From: an uncultured Planctomycetia bacterium
Lineage (GTDB): Bacteria > Planctomycetota > Phycisphaerae > FEN-1346 > JAACEH01
Direction: 5' to 3'
DNA length: 64,000 nt
Assembly (NCBI GenBank): GCA_903929765.1
Contig: CAIYVX010000105.1
Span: forward strand, 57,334 to 121,333
Shown here: positions 28,617-38,636 of the stretch, piece by piece
Layout of the letters: every line of letters begins with the position of its first letter
Position numbering within the stretch: position 1 is the first letter of the stretch
Notes under the pieces: generated by a model
The model's input: the letters and a program-made list of their open reading frames with translations, nothing else
What the model was told of the DNA's origin: nothing
Database searches by the model: none
Program-made: the position numbers and the translations under genes

Positions 28617-29642
28617 ATGAAGATCCTGACGGTCGATGATGATGAAGTTACGCTGGGCATTCTCAATTTCACCTTGCAGGAGGCGGGCTACGAGGTCGAA
28701 AGCGCCTGTTGCGGGCAGGACGCCCTCGAGCTCCTGCGCACCAGCGCCGCGCGGATGGTTATCACGGACTGGGAGATGCCAGGCATGAACGGCCTGGAAC
28801 TCTGCCGGGCCATTCGTAGCGAATGTCTCCCAGGTTACACCTACACCATCATGCTTACTTCCCACGGCAGTCCGGAGCAAATCGTCGAAGGTCTCTCGGC
28901 GGGGGCCGATGATTTTATCACCAAGCCCTTCAACCCCGCCGAACTGACCATGCGGGTCCGTACCGGCGAGCGGATCCTGTCGCTGGAAACCCGCGAGGTA
29001 ACCATCTTTGCGATGGCCAAACTGGCCGAGTCGCGCGATCCCGAGACCGGCAGCCATCTGGAACGGGTCCAGAATTACTGCCGCACCCTGGCCAACTATC
29101 TGGTCGAAAACAAAACGCTGCATAAGCCCGGCTACGAGATCGATGCGGCTTTTGCCCGCATGATCTATTCCACCAGTCCGCTGCACGACATCGGCAAGAT
29201 CGGCATCCCGGATTGCGTACTCCTCAAGCCCGGACGGTTGAGCGACCGCGAGTTCGAGATCATGAAGTCCCACGCCGTCCTGGGAGCCGCCACGCTTAAC
29301 GCGGCTCTTAAGCAGTTTCCGGGCGCGGCCTTCCTGTTGATGGCCCGCGACATTGCCGAGAACCACCACGAGCGGTTCGACGGCTCGGGGTACCCGCGAG
29401 GCCTCACCGGGGCGAACATCCCGCTCTGCGGCCGCATTGTGGCCCTGGCCGACGTTTACGATGCCCTGACCACCAAGCGGGTTTACAAGAACGCCTTCGG
29501 TCACGACGTGGCCAGGTCGATCATCGTGGAAGAGTCCGGCAGTCACTTTGACCCGGAGCTCGTCGAAGCGTTCCAAGCCACCGAAGCTGAATTCATCCAG
29601 ACTCGTGAACAATTCGCCGAAAACGTCATGGCTCTTGCTTAA
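28617..29642 (+). CDS. response regulator with HD-GYP c-di-GMP phosphodiesterase
   Basis: 341 aa. Receiver domain 1-120 (acidic VDDDE, phospho-site MVITDWEMPGMNG, Lys in ITKPFNP), then an HD-GYP domain with all signature residues: LHDIGKIGIPD, ENHHERFDGSGYP and LADVYDALTTKRVYK. HD-GYP domains hydrolyse cyclic di-GMP. It is placed between a hybrid kinase and a GGDEF regulator, so the operon can both make and break c-di-GMP. Confidence 0.94.
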   Translation: MKILTVDDDEVTLGILNFTLQEAGYEVESACCGQDALELLRTSAARMVITDWEMPGMNGLELCRAIRSECLPGYTYTIMLTSHGSPEQIVEGLSAGADDFITKPFNPAELTMRVRTGERILSLETREVTIFAMAKLAESRDPETGSHLERVQNYCRTLANYLVENKTLHKPGYEIDAAFARMIYSTSPLHDIGKIGIPDCVLLKPGRLSDREFEIMKSHAVLGAATLNAALKQFPGAAFLLMARDIAENHHERFDGSGYPRGLTGANIPLCGRIVALADVYDALTTKRVYKNAFGHDVARSIIVEESGSHFDPELVEAFQATEAEFIQTREQFAENVMALA

Positions 29643-29674
29643 ACCGGTGGCCGGAAACAAGGGAGGAACTGCCT

Positions 29675-30739
29675 TTGGAGACAACGTCACAGGATCGTCC
29701 GCTTATTCTGCTGGCCGACGACGACGAAACCACGTTGGACCTGCTGGCCATGCACTTGGCGGACGCCGGGTACGAGACGATCCGGGCCGCCAACGGCATC
29801 AAGGCCCTGGCCCAGATGGTCGAGTACCAGCCGCGAATCGTTATCTCCGACTGGCTCATGCCGAAGATGAACGGCTTGGAAATCTGCCGAGCCCTTCGCG
29901 AAAAACAGGGCGACCAGTTGATCTACTTCATCATGCTGACGGTGCAACAGAATAAGGAGCAGTTGCTGGAAGCCTTTGCGGCCGGGGTGGATGATTTTCT
30001 CTCCAAGCCCTTTCACCAGGGCGAACTCCTGGCCCGCGTCCGGGCCGGGGAACGGATGGTCCGCCTGTGCGACAGTTTGGCGACCCGTGGCGCCGCCCTG
30101 GCACGGGCCAACACCGAACTGTTCCAGTTGAACGAGAAGCTGCGACAACTGGCGACCGTTGACGACCTGACCCGGTTGCCGAACCGCCGCCAGGCCATGA
30201 GCCGGCTCCATGAATTGTGGGCCCAGGCCCTGCGTTACGGCGGACCGCTGAGCTGCGCTATGGTCGACATTGACAAGTTCAAGACGATCAACGACACTTA
30301 TGGGCACCTCAAGGGCGACGAGATACTCCAGAACCTGGCCGGGGTTCTTTCCCAGACGGTCCGGGCCACCGATGCCGTTTACCGCATCGGCGGAGAGGAG
30401 TTTTTGATCGTCTTTCCGCAGCAACGGGCCGAGAAGGCCTTCATCAGCGCCGAGCGATGCCGCTTGGAGGTGGAGAGTTCGATCTTCACCGGGGCCCCGG
30501 GGCCGCAGAAGTCTGTTACGATCAGCGCCGGACTAGCTCAGTGGACGCCGCAAATGCAGACCCTGGACGATCTGCTGCGCTCCGCCGACCAGTCTCTCTA
30601 CGCCGCCAAAGAGCAGGGCCGCAACCGCGTCATCCTCAGCCCGGAAACGCCCGTACCAGTCCAGGATCTTCGCGCTTCCGAAACGCCTGTGACAGGGGGG
30701 TTGGGAGCCTTGACGGAACTCATTTGCAAACGCCGCTGA
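29675..30739 (+). CDS. response regulator with GGDEF diguanylate cyclase
   Basis: 354 aa with a TTG start at 29675 supported by GGGAGGAA upstream. Receiver 1-125 (LLADDDE, VISDWLMPKMNG, SKPFHQ), a short coiled linker, then GGDEF about 160-325 with active GGEEF (YRIGGEEFLIVFP) and an RxxD product-inhibition site (RATD) at the proper spacing. It should synthesise c-di-GMP when phosphorylated. Last gene of the operon; the region after it is filled with repeats. Confidence 0.93.
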   Translation: METTSQDRPLILLADDDETTLDLLAMHLADAGYETIRAANGIKALAQMVEYQPRIVISDWLMPKMNGLEICRALREKQGDQLIYFIMLTVQQNKEQLLEAFAAGVDDFLSKPFHQGELLARVRAGERMVRLCDSLATRGAALARANTELFQLNEKLRQLATVDDLTRLPNRRQAMSRLHELWAQALRYGGPLSCAMVDIDKFKTINDTYGHLKGDEILQNLAGVLSQTVRATDAVYRIGGEEFLIVFPQQRAEKAFISAERCRLEVESSIFTGAPGPQKSVTISAGLAQWTPQMQTLDDLLRSADQSLYAAKEQGRNRVILSPETPVPVQDLRASETPVTGGLGALTELICKRR

Positions 30740-30742
30740 AGC

Positions 30743-30840
30743 GTTAACTGCTCTATAAGCTCTTTGCGACTCGACGACCGTCCTTGTACAGTGGCACGGG
30801 CGTCTCGCCCGTGAGTGCCAGGGGCATCTTGCCTCTGGGT
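30743..30840. repeat. palindromic repeats downstream of the GGDEF gene
   Basis: GTTAACTGCTCTAT (30743-30756) matches one terminal repeat of the 55401-55529 MITE-like element and looks like a solo end. Beyond it are two hairpins: CACGGGCG-TCT-CGCCCGTG (30795-30813) and CCAGGGGC...GCCTCTGG (30818-30839, one mismatch). They may act as transcription terminators for the + strand operon, although no T tract follows. Confidence 0.5.
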
Positions 30841-30883
30841 TTTGGCTGTTTCCACAAAACGTTAATGCACCCGGTGTCCGCGG

Positions 30884-31155
30884 CCGGTGTCCGAGGCCGC
30901 CTTGACGTTCCCGCCGCCTCCTGGTATCATAATCATTCGTCGCGTTCTGGCGCCGTAGCCAAATTGGCAAGGCAGCGGATTGCAAATCGCATTCTGCCTT
31001 TTGGCGTAACTCCTTGTATTATCGGTAATTGCGCTCTACCAAAAAACTTATGGCAATTCTGGCAATACCGCTGGAGTCGCTGTAATCCGCCCAAATCGCC
31101 CCTGTGGTTGTCGCGACAACCGCCATACAAAACCGAGTGACAGCCCACGAATACC
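30884..31155 (+). repeat. tRNA-Cys-derived 272-bp repeat, copy B
   Basis: Second copy of the element at 22045-22316, same length and orientation. It has TTGACG-N17-TATCAT, then 40 bases (30949-30988) identical to the first 40 bases of the intact tRNA-Cys at 63525, followed by the unique tail with the palindrome GGTTGTCGCGACAACC. On the opposite strand the tail contains TTGGTAGAGCGCAATT, which resembles a tRNA D-arm. Not a functional tRNA because the T-arm and acceptor 3' strand are missing. Confidence 0.85.
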
Positions 31156-31302
31156 CTTCAACGCACGCGAGCCAAGCTGGCCCGCCTCGGCCTGATTGAG
31201 TATGCCAGTCGCTGGAACCAACGCCACGGCGGTCATCAGGGATGGATGCCATCGAGTAGGATGTCCCTGGTTGTCGGCCAGAGAGACAACTCCGTGGGCT
31301 AA
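31156..31302 (+). pseudogene. possible 3' remnant of an unidentified gene
   Basis: A 49-codon open frame without a start codon, directly abutting repeat copy B and ending at TAA (31300-31302). It reads LQRTRAKLARLGLIEYASRW and then WNQRHGGHQG. The first part has the look of a short helical DNA-binding end, but I do not recognise the family. It may simply be non-coding. Its exact junction with the repeat suggests that the repeat interrupted or replaced a gene. Confidence 0.25.
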
Positions 31303-31314
31303 GGACTGTTCGCA

Positions 31315-32220
31315 TCACGGCGTTGGTTGCGGCGACCTTGCTTCCTGATGGGCTTTTACGCAATTCCGCCCGGCAGACTTGGCACAGTATAGCGCCGCGT
31401 CAGCCGCCCGAACCAGTTCCTGGACTGTCTCGCAGCCCACACTGCTAGCTACGCCGACGCTGATCGTCACGGTCATGCTCTGGCCATTAACATTCAGGGG
31501 CCGGTCGCAGATGCCCCGTCGCAGCCGGTCGGCGTACTCCGCGGCGGCTACAAGGTCCGTCTCCGGGGCCACGACGGCAAACTCCTCTCCGCCATAGCGG
31601 GCCAGAGTATCCGACTGACGGCAACTCTGAATCAGCAAACGAGCCACTTGGCGCAGCACTTCGTCCCCGGCCGGATGCCCGAACTGGTCGTTAACCGCCT
31701 TGAAGTGGTCGATGTCCGCCATGATCACTGACAGAACCCCGCCATGCCGCACCAGCCTGGTCCACTCCTGGCCAAGCCGTTCGTCCAAGGCCCGCCGATT
31801 GGACAACTCGGTCAGCGGATCAATCACCGCGAAGTCCCGCAGGAGATCCTGGAGATACTTGGTCCGTAAGGCCGTTCGGACACGAGCGCGCAACTCAAAG
31901 GCATCGAAAGGCTTGGTCACGAAGTCGACGGCCCCCAGATCCAGTCCCCGGACCTTATCCTCAGGGCCGCCGGAACCGGAAAGAAAGATGACCGGGATCA
32001 TGAACAAGGTGGGGCTCGCTTTAAGTCGGCGACAAACGTCAAAGCCCGACATGTCCGGCATATCGACGTCCAGAAGAATCAAATCCGGGGCCTCGCGGTC
32101 GGCTGCTTCCAGCCCTTCCTGGCCGTTGGTGGCGCACAGGATAGTGTGGCCTTCGCGACCCAGCCGGACCTTCGCCAAGGCCATGGCGTCGTAGCTATCG
32201 TCAATAATGAGTATCTTCAT
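31315..32220 (-). CDS. response regulator with GGDEF diguanylate cyclase
   Basis: 301 aa from the ATG at 32220 ([13 protein letters not shown]); the longer track start lies within the preceding kinase gene. Receiver 1-120 ([21 protein letters not shown]), GGDEF about 140-300 with [12 protein letters not shown] and an RxxD inhibitory site (RQSD). The 4-base ATGA overlap with the kinase upstream shows translational coupling, so the kinase is the probable phosphodonor. It is the last gene of the long - strand chemotaxis/signalling run and links it to c-di-GMP. Confidence 0.93.
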   Translation of the reverse strand: MKILIIDDSYDAMALAKVRLGREGHTILCATNGQEGLEAADREAPDLILLDVDMPDMSGFDVCRRLKASPTLFMIPVIFLSGSGGPEDKVRGLDLGAVDFVTKPFDAFELRARVRTALRTKYLQDLLRDFAVIDPLTELSNRRALDERLGQEWTRLVRHGGVLSVIMADIDHFKAVNDQFGHPAGDEVLRQVARLLIQSCRQSDTLARYGGEEFAVVAPETDLVAAAEYADRLRRGICDRPLNVNGQSMTVTISVGVASSVGCETVQELVRAADAALYCAKSAGRNCVKAHQEARSPQPTP

Positions 32221-35063
32221 GTCTTCCTCACCTCCTGAACCACAGCTTGGGTTCCCTGTCCCACCTGGATTCTCTGGCAAAGAAGCCTCAAGCGGCTCAA
32301 GGCCAGCACAGCTCCCTCGATGTCCTCCTGCTTCGCGTGCGCTTCCAGTTCACGAGCCGCATCAGTCAGACAGTTGTAGCCATAGCCTCCGCCGGCGCCC
32401 TTGAGCTGATGGGCCGCGCGCTCCAATATTTTCCATTGGCTGGCTGCTCCGGCCAAGCGCATCTCATCCAGGCGTTGCGGCAGTTGGCTGACGAACGCTG
32501 CGATGATTTCAACCATATCCGGGTCGTTTTGGAAGGCCGAGTGAATGGCCTCGTCTGAAGGCGGCGTGGGCACCGCCGCCGTGGCCGGCTCGTCCTGGGA
32601 TTGCGGCTCCGGATTACCAATCAGGCGGGCAATCGTTAACAGCAGGGCAAGGCGATTCACCGGCTTGGCCAAGTAGTCGTCACAGCCGGCGGCCAGGCAC
32701 TTGTCGCGGTCGCCGGTCATGGCGTGGGCCGTCAAGGCCACGATGGGGCCTTGGTAGCCCGACTGGCGGAGTTTCCTGGTGGACTCGTACCCGTCCATCT
32801 CCGGCATCTGCATATCCATGAGGATCACGTCATAAGGTGTCTCCGCCGACAAGGCCGCCAGAGCCTTTTCCACGGCCACCCGACCGTTGTCGGCCAGGTC
32901 CACCTCCGCCCCGGCCTTGTGGAGAATAATGGAAACGAGCTTCTGGTTGACAGAAGAGTCTTCGGCCAGCAAAACCCGTCCAAGAAGTCTTACCGTAGCG
33001 GGAGAGGCCAAGTGCGGCCGATTGGAGGACCGGACGGCCATCTCCGAGAGGTTGTTCAGCAGGCGCGCCGTTGTCGGCAATTGATCAAGCATTGTGAAAG
33101 TGAAGGTACTGCCCGCGTCGGGTTGGCTGACGACCTGAATATCGCCGCCCAGGGCCTCCGCCAGCTTCTTGCTGATGACCAGTCCCAGGCCGGTGCCGCC
33201 GTATTGGCGGGTCGTGGAGGAGTCGGCCTGGACAAAGGGCTGGAAAAGTCGGCCGATCTGCTCCGAGGTCATGCCGATGCCCGTGTCCTTCACCTCGAAG
33301 GCCAGTGCTGTCCGATCAGTCTGGTCAAGGGTGTAGCGCACAACGATTTCCACCTGGCCGTGGTCGGTGAACTTGACGGCGTTGCCGACGAGGTTGACGA
33401 GGATCTGGCGGATTCTCACCGGGTCGCTCAGGACCGTTTCCGGTATCGGAAATTCGTACCGTGCCTCAAGGGTCAAGCCCTTCTCAATGGCCTGCACGCG
33501 CATCAACGACATGGTTTCCTCGACCAGTTGCACCGGCGAACAGGGAACCCGCTCGACCTCCAGCTTGCCGGCGTCGATTTTCGAGAGGTCCAGGATGTCG
33601 TTGATAAGTCCCAGCAAATGCTGACCGTTGCGCTGGATAACTTGAATGTACTCTTTGTTCTCGACACGTGTGGGGCAAGACTTGTGATCGGGGCACGTGG
33701 TGCAGCATTCGATAGAGCTGCCCATAATCTCCGCGAAGCCCAGGATCGCCGTCATCGGCGTGCGAATCTCGTGGCTCATGTTGGCCAGAAACAGACTCTT
33801 AGCAACATTGGCCGCCTCGGCCTCTTCCTTGGCCCGCCGGAGATCCTCCTCCACCTGCTTGCGGCGAGTAATTCGCCACATACCCTCCATCATCAACGTC
33901 AATTGGGTCACATCGGCCTGGGTATAGTCCGTCTTTTTGTTGCCCACCCCGGCCACGGCGACGATCTTCGAGCCGTCGAAGACCGGAATGTTCATGTGGC
34001 GGGTCAACTTCACGTGTCCCTCGGGCGTTCCACGCTTGGCGGAGTTGGGTGCGGCGTAGTCATTGGTAATGACCGCTTCGCGGCGACGTATGGCTTCTCC
34101 CCACAATCCGGTGTCCTTGACCTGATAGACAATGGGTTTATGGATCATGGCACACTGGGCCATGGCCGCATTCGACCAGTAGTGCATGGTAAGGACCGAT
34201 TCGTCCTCGTTCAGGAAGGCAATGTAACCGATGGTGCTGCCGGTCAGTTCAATACTCGTCTCCATTGCGTATTTGGAAATTTTGGCGGCGGACAACTCCG
34301 TCTTCTGACTAAGTTCCAGCAGGGCCCGTTGCCGGGCTTCATCGCGTCGTAGCGATTCCTCGCTCAGTTGCAGTTCATCGGCCATGATTTTAAGTTTACC
34401 GGCTTTGCGACGCCACGCCGCCACGGCGGATCGCAGGACGAGATACCACATAGCGATGAAGAAGGCGACCGCCAGGCCTTGGCCGATCATATAGGACTTA
34501 AGGTGAAGATTCTGAGTTTCTGACTCGTTCTGTTGCCGGGTCTCCATCTTTTGAACGAGGGCGGTCATGCCGTCAGCGTAAATCTTCTTCTGACGCTCAT
34601 ACTCGGACCCCGTCAACAGCACCCAAGCCTCTTCTTTTCTGCCCACTAGAACAAGCTCAAAGGATCTTTTCTCTATCTTCACCAGGGCTACGTTGGCCTC
34701 GTCTGTGGCCGAGGCCATCTTAAGCTCGTCGCCGCTCGGCACCAGGGACGTGGCTTCCTGAATAATCCGGTCAAGTTCTGGCTCAAACTGTTGGTAGCGG
34801 GCGATCCAGACCTTATCCCCCGTGGCCGCAGCCATGCGGACCGACATGGTCAGCACTTCGTCCAAGTGCAGGATGCGCGCCGCCGCCTTGGCCAGAGTCG
34901 CCGTCTGAACTTCGGCGGCGAGGTGGCTTGAATAGATAGAGTGGCTGGCCCAGATCAGGCAGGTCGCCAGAACAACAGGCACAACGACGGCGGCTCCCAT
35001 CAGCAACGTCGGTAAACACGGATTCCGGTTTGAGGATCCCTCTGTACGGGACAATGGCCGCAT
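32217..35063 (-). CDS. GAF-containing hybrid histidine kinase with receiver and Hpt
   Basis: 948 aa with TAGGAGGT ahead of the ATG. TM1 about 20-45, a periplasmic helical region, TM2 about 190-212, a GAF-like domain about 240-400 ([21 protein letters not shown]), HisKA at [15 protein letters not shown] (His about 430), HATPase ([24 protein letters not shown]), receiver about 695-810 ([13 protein letters not shown]) and Hpt ([14 protein letters not shown], His about 884). The dimerisation helices hold an unusual Cys-rich insert ([15 protein letters not shown], about 447-461). It lies 163 bases downstream of cheB on the same strand. Confidence 0.92.
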   Translation of the reverse strand: MRPLSRTEGSSNRNPCLPTLLMGAAVVVPVVLATCLIWASHSIYSSHLAAEVQTATLAKAAARILHLDEVLTMSVRMAAATGDKVWIARYQQFEPELDRIIQEATSLVPSGDELKMASATDEANVALVKIEKRSFELVLVGRKEEAWVLLTGSEYERQKKIYADGMTALVQKMETRQQNESETQNLHLKSYMIGQGLAVAFFIAMWYLVLRSAVAAWRRKAGKLKIMADELQLSEESLRRDEARQRALLELSQKTELSAAKISKYAMETSIELTGSTIGYIAFLNEDESVLTMHYWSNAAMAQCAMIHKPIVYQVKDTGLWGEAIRRREAVITNDYAAPNSAKRGTPEGHVKLTRHMNIPVFDGSKIVAVAGVGNKKTDYTQADVTQLTLMMEGMWRITRRKQVEEDLRRAKEEAEAANVAKSLFLANMSHEIRTPMTAILGFAEIMGSSIECCTTCPDHKSCPTRVENKEYIQVIQRNGQHLLGLINDILDLSKIDAGKLEVERVPCSPVQLVEETMSLMRVQAIEKGLTLEARYEFPIPETVLSDPVRIRQILVNLVGNAVKFTDHGQVEIVVRYTLDQTDRTALAFEVKDTGIGMTSEQIGRLFQPFVQADSSTTRQYGGTGLGLVISKKLAEALGGDIQVVSQPDAGSTFTFTMLDQLPTTARLLNNLSEMAVRSSNRPHLASPATVRLLGRVLLAEDSSVNQKLVSIILHKAGAEVDLADNGRVAVEKALAALSAETPYDVILMDMQMPEMDGYESTRKLRQSGYQGPIVALTAHAMTGDRDKCLAAGCDDYLAKPVNRLALLLTIARLIGNPEPQSQDEPATAAVPTPPSDEAIHSAFQNDPDMVEIIAAFVSQLPQRLDEMRLAGAASQWKILERAAHQLKGAGGGYGYNCLTDAARELEAHAKQEDIEGAVLALSRLRLLCQRIQVGQGTQAVVQEVRKT

Positions 35064-35226
35064 CAGTTGGACCTCCTAAACGGGAACGGCTTCCAGCGCC
35101 AGATTACGGTGTGTCAGAATCAACTTGTCGGCATTGGTGCGGCACCACGCGATTGCGACAGCCGCAATTTCCGGGGCAAACGGGGTTCCAACATGGCCTT
35201 CTCCTTTGTCTATCGCGTCTTTTCTC

Positions 35227-36351
<1,125 letters not shown>

Positions 36352-36813
36352 TTAGACCTTAACCACCTCGGCCAGGAACAAAGCCACGTCCACCTGACCT
36401 GCATCGAGCAGGAGCCGCGCGGTGGCCGTCGGACCGACCGCCAGCAAACCGTTTTGGCCGTCAACAATCTTTGGTGAGCCCACGTCGAAGACGGCCTCCG
36501 CCCCGGCCAGTTGCGGCAGCAGATTGCCGCAAATCACGTTGAGCATTTCCTTGAAAGCGTCTTGCTGCACCTCTGCGGAGATCGGCCCGTCGTCACCAGT
36601 CATGTTGGCGGCCAGGATCGGCAGCAGGCCGGACGGAGCGGTCAACGTCACCCAGCCGGTGCGCGGGCCGTGAAACGAAACCGCGACCGTGATCGGCTCG
36701 ATCAGCGAGCCGGCGGCGCCGGCTTCGGCTTCATCGAGCGGAAACATGAAACCCAGCGTGCCAAACGATTCCACGGCCACCTGAGCCAGCCGGTCCGGCC
36801 ATTCAGCGTCCAT
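36352..36813 (-). CDS. cheX: CheX-like CheY-P phosphatase
   Basis: 153 aa. The CheC/CheX phosphatase signature ExxN is visible in DAFKEMLNVICGNLLP (about residues 86-101), which inserts into the active site of phospho-CheY in studied members. The flanking beta-sheet pattern (GPRTGWVTLTAP; VAVSFHG) fits the family. The start overlaps the end of the adjacent cheY by 11 bases, consistent with regulator and phosphatase being made together. A second CheX is encoded at 49091. Confidence 0.8.
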   Translation of the reverse strand: MDAEWPDRLAQVAVESFGTLGFMFPLDEAEAGAAGSLIEPITVAVSFHGPRTGWVTLTAPSGLLPILAANMTGDDGPISAEVQQDAFKEMLNVICGNLLPQLAGAEAVFDVGSPKIVDGQNGLLAVGPTATARLLLDAGQVDVALFLAEVVKV

Positions 36814-37189
36814 TAGTCACCTCCGTCACGCTTTGGATAATTTGCTGGATCGTTTCCGGCGTGAATGGTTTGTGCACGAACTTCGCCCCGTGTTGCTGGA
36901 GCCGCTCGATGCGGGTTTCGCTGCCTTCGGTGGAAATGACCACGATGGGCAGGTCGGCGATGGCCGGCTTCTGGCGAATGCACTCAATGAGTTCCTCGCC
37001 GTTCATGACCGGCATGTTGATATCGACCAGGGCCAGGTCGAGCCAATGCTGGTCGAGCACGACCAGGGCTTCCTGACCATTAGCCGCCTGGTGTACCTCG
37101 CCCAGTTCGACGCCGCTCATTTGCAGGGTGCGGATGATCATCGACCGCATCACCGCGCTGTCGTCCACGACCAGAATGTTCAGAGCCAT
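36803..37189 (-). CDS. cheY: CheY single-domain response regulator
   Basis: 128 aa stand-alone receiver. Acidic pocket VVDDSAVMR, phospho-Asp in LALVDINMPVMNG, Thr/Ser switch in VVISTEGSE and Lys in FVHKPFTPE. It probably carries the signal from CheA to the flagellar switch. Ten bases after cheD and overlapping cheX. Confidence 0.93.
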   Translation of the reverse strand: MALNILVVDDSAVMRSMIIRTLQMSGVELGEVHQAANGQEALVVLDQHWLDLALVDINMPVMNGEELIECIRQKPAIADLPIVVISTEGSETRIERLQQHGAKFVHKPFTPETIQQIIQSVTEVTNGR

Positions 37190-37198
37190 AATCTCACC

Positions 37199-37684
37199 TC
37201 ACAAAGCCTTGATCGCATTGTCACTACGGATGAGCATTTCGCCGGTGCCGATGGCCAGCGAAACGGTTCGCGGGCGGCTGCCGCCGACATCGGCGGCCTT
37301 GATCATCAGGCCGTTCTTCCAGAGCACCTTGCGGAAGACGACCATGTTGCGACTGCCGATGGCGAAAAAATCTGTGCCGCGATCCAGGGCGCCAATGGCC
37401 GCCCCGCCGGCGACTTTGACGACCATGTTCTGCTTGCGCCCGCCGGCCTTGAAAAACTCGGTCAGGAGACGCGGTACGCCGGTATCGACGAACATATAGG
37501 GATTGGCGGCGGCCTTCTCCGGGTTGATGGTCGACAGGGGCAGCATGGCGTGGAGCATAGCCCCGACGGCCGTGATCGGATCGTGGAGGACCACGCCCAG
37601 GCAACTGCCCAGCGAGTGCGTAATCAGCACGTCGCCCGACTCGGCGCTGATGCGCATTTCCGCCAGACCAACCGTATGTTTCAA
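37199..37684 (-). CDS. cheD: CheD chemoreceptor glutamine deamidase
   Basis: 161 aa. The catalytic Cys-His pair is in HSLGSCLGVVLHD and GAMLHAMLP, and the Thr-bearing KVAGGAAI region is present. CheD deamidates receptor glutamines and in some bacteria is regulated by CheC. It lies 22 bases after cheR in the same operon. Confidence 0.94.
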   Translation of the reverse strand: MKHTVGLAEMRISAESGDVLITHSLGSCLGVVLHDPITAVGAMLHAMLPLSTINPEKAAANPYMFVDTGVPRLLTEFFKAGGRKQNMVVKVAGGAAIGALDRGTDFFAIGSRNMVVFRKVLWKNGLMIKAADVGGSRPRTVSLAIGTGEMLIRSDNAIKAL

Positions 37685-37706
37685 ACCCTGTCTCCTGCGG
37701 TGCGAC

Positions 37707-38567
37707 TCAGTTTTGATAAATCGTCGGATACAGTTGCTTCATCTTGTGGCTCACGCCGGACAGGCTCTCGGAGTGGCCGATGATCAGGGCGCCGCCGGGG
37801 GCCAGCATCTGAGAAAAACGGTTGATGAGCTTGGTCTGGGTCGGCCGGTCGAAATAAATCATAACGTTGCGGCAGAAGATGACGTCGAACGGGCCGCGCA
37901 TCGGCCAGGCCTCCATCAGGTTCAGGTGGGCAAAGTGGACCAGCGAGCGCAGCCTGGCCCCGGCGCTGAAGACTTTCGGCGGGCCGCGGTCGATGAGCTC
38001 AAAATAGCGGTCGCGCAGGACCAGCGGCGTATCGCGGAAGCGGGATTCCTCGTAGACGCCCTCGCGGGCCTTGGCCAGGATGCGGGTGGAGATGTCGGTG
38101 GCCAGGATCTTCACGTCCCAGCGCTCAAGGTCGTGAATCGTTTCCAGGAGGACCATGGCGATGGAGTACGGCTCTTCGCCGCTGGAACACCCGGCGCTCC
38201 AGACCCGCAATTTGCGATTACCGTCCTTCTCGCGTTGGGCCATCAGCCGCGGCACAATATCGTCGCGCAAGTGGTCGAGGTGCTGCGGCTCACGGAAGAA
38301 GTAGGTGACATTGGTACTCAACGAATCGAGCATGTTGGCCAGTTCGGCCCCGTCGGTTTCCTGCTCGACGTAGCGCAGGTAGGCGGTGTAGCTGTCTAGC
38401 CCCAGCTTGCGCAGTCGTTTGGACAGCCGGGCCTTGACCAGTTCACGCTTGCCAACGTGCAGGTTGATGCCGCAGCGGTCCATGACCAGGCGGCTGATGC
38501 GTTCGAATTCGCCATCGGTCATTTCCAGCGGCGAGATGACCGGCGCGTTTAGCAGATCCTGGGCCAT
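37707..38567 (-). CDS. cheR: CheR chemoreceptor methyltransferase
   Basis: 286 aa from the ATG at 38567 (MAQDLLNAPVIS), preceded by GGAA/GAGAAGGA-type sequence; the track start at 38621 adds residues overlapping the gap after the porin gene. N-terminal helical CheR domain (LVKARLSKRLRKLGLDSYTAYL), SAM site LRVWSAGCSSGEEPYSIAM, and FDVIFCRNVMIYFDRPTQ. It methylates receptor glutamates using S-adenosylmethionine. Confidence 0.95.
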   Translation of the reverse strand: MAQDLLNAPVISPLEMTDGEFERISRLVMDRCGINLHVGKRELVKARLSKRLRKLGLDSYTAYLRYVEQETDGAELANMLDSLSTNVTYFFREPQHLDHLRDDIVPRLMAQREKDGNRKLRVWSAGCSSGEEPYSIAMVLLETIHDLERWDVKILATDISTRILAKAREGVYEESRFRDTPLVLRDRYFELIDRGPPKVFSAGARLRSLVHFAHLNLMEAWPMRGPFDVIFCRNVMIYFDRPTQTKLINRFSQMLAPGGALIIGHSESLSGVSHKMKQLYPTIYQN

Positions 38568-38636
38568 GGTTTTCCTTCTCAGTTCCTTGTTCCGGAGACT
38601 ACCGGAGGCACGCAACCTCACGGCAGCCGGCGCAGC

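Noticed and set aside
27825-29690. 621-aa - strand ORF
   Set aside because: Lies antisense to the hybrid kinase and HD-GYP genes, whose motifs are clear; its sequence has no family features and reflects GC-rich codon bias.
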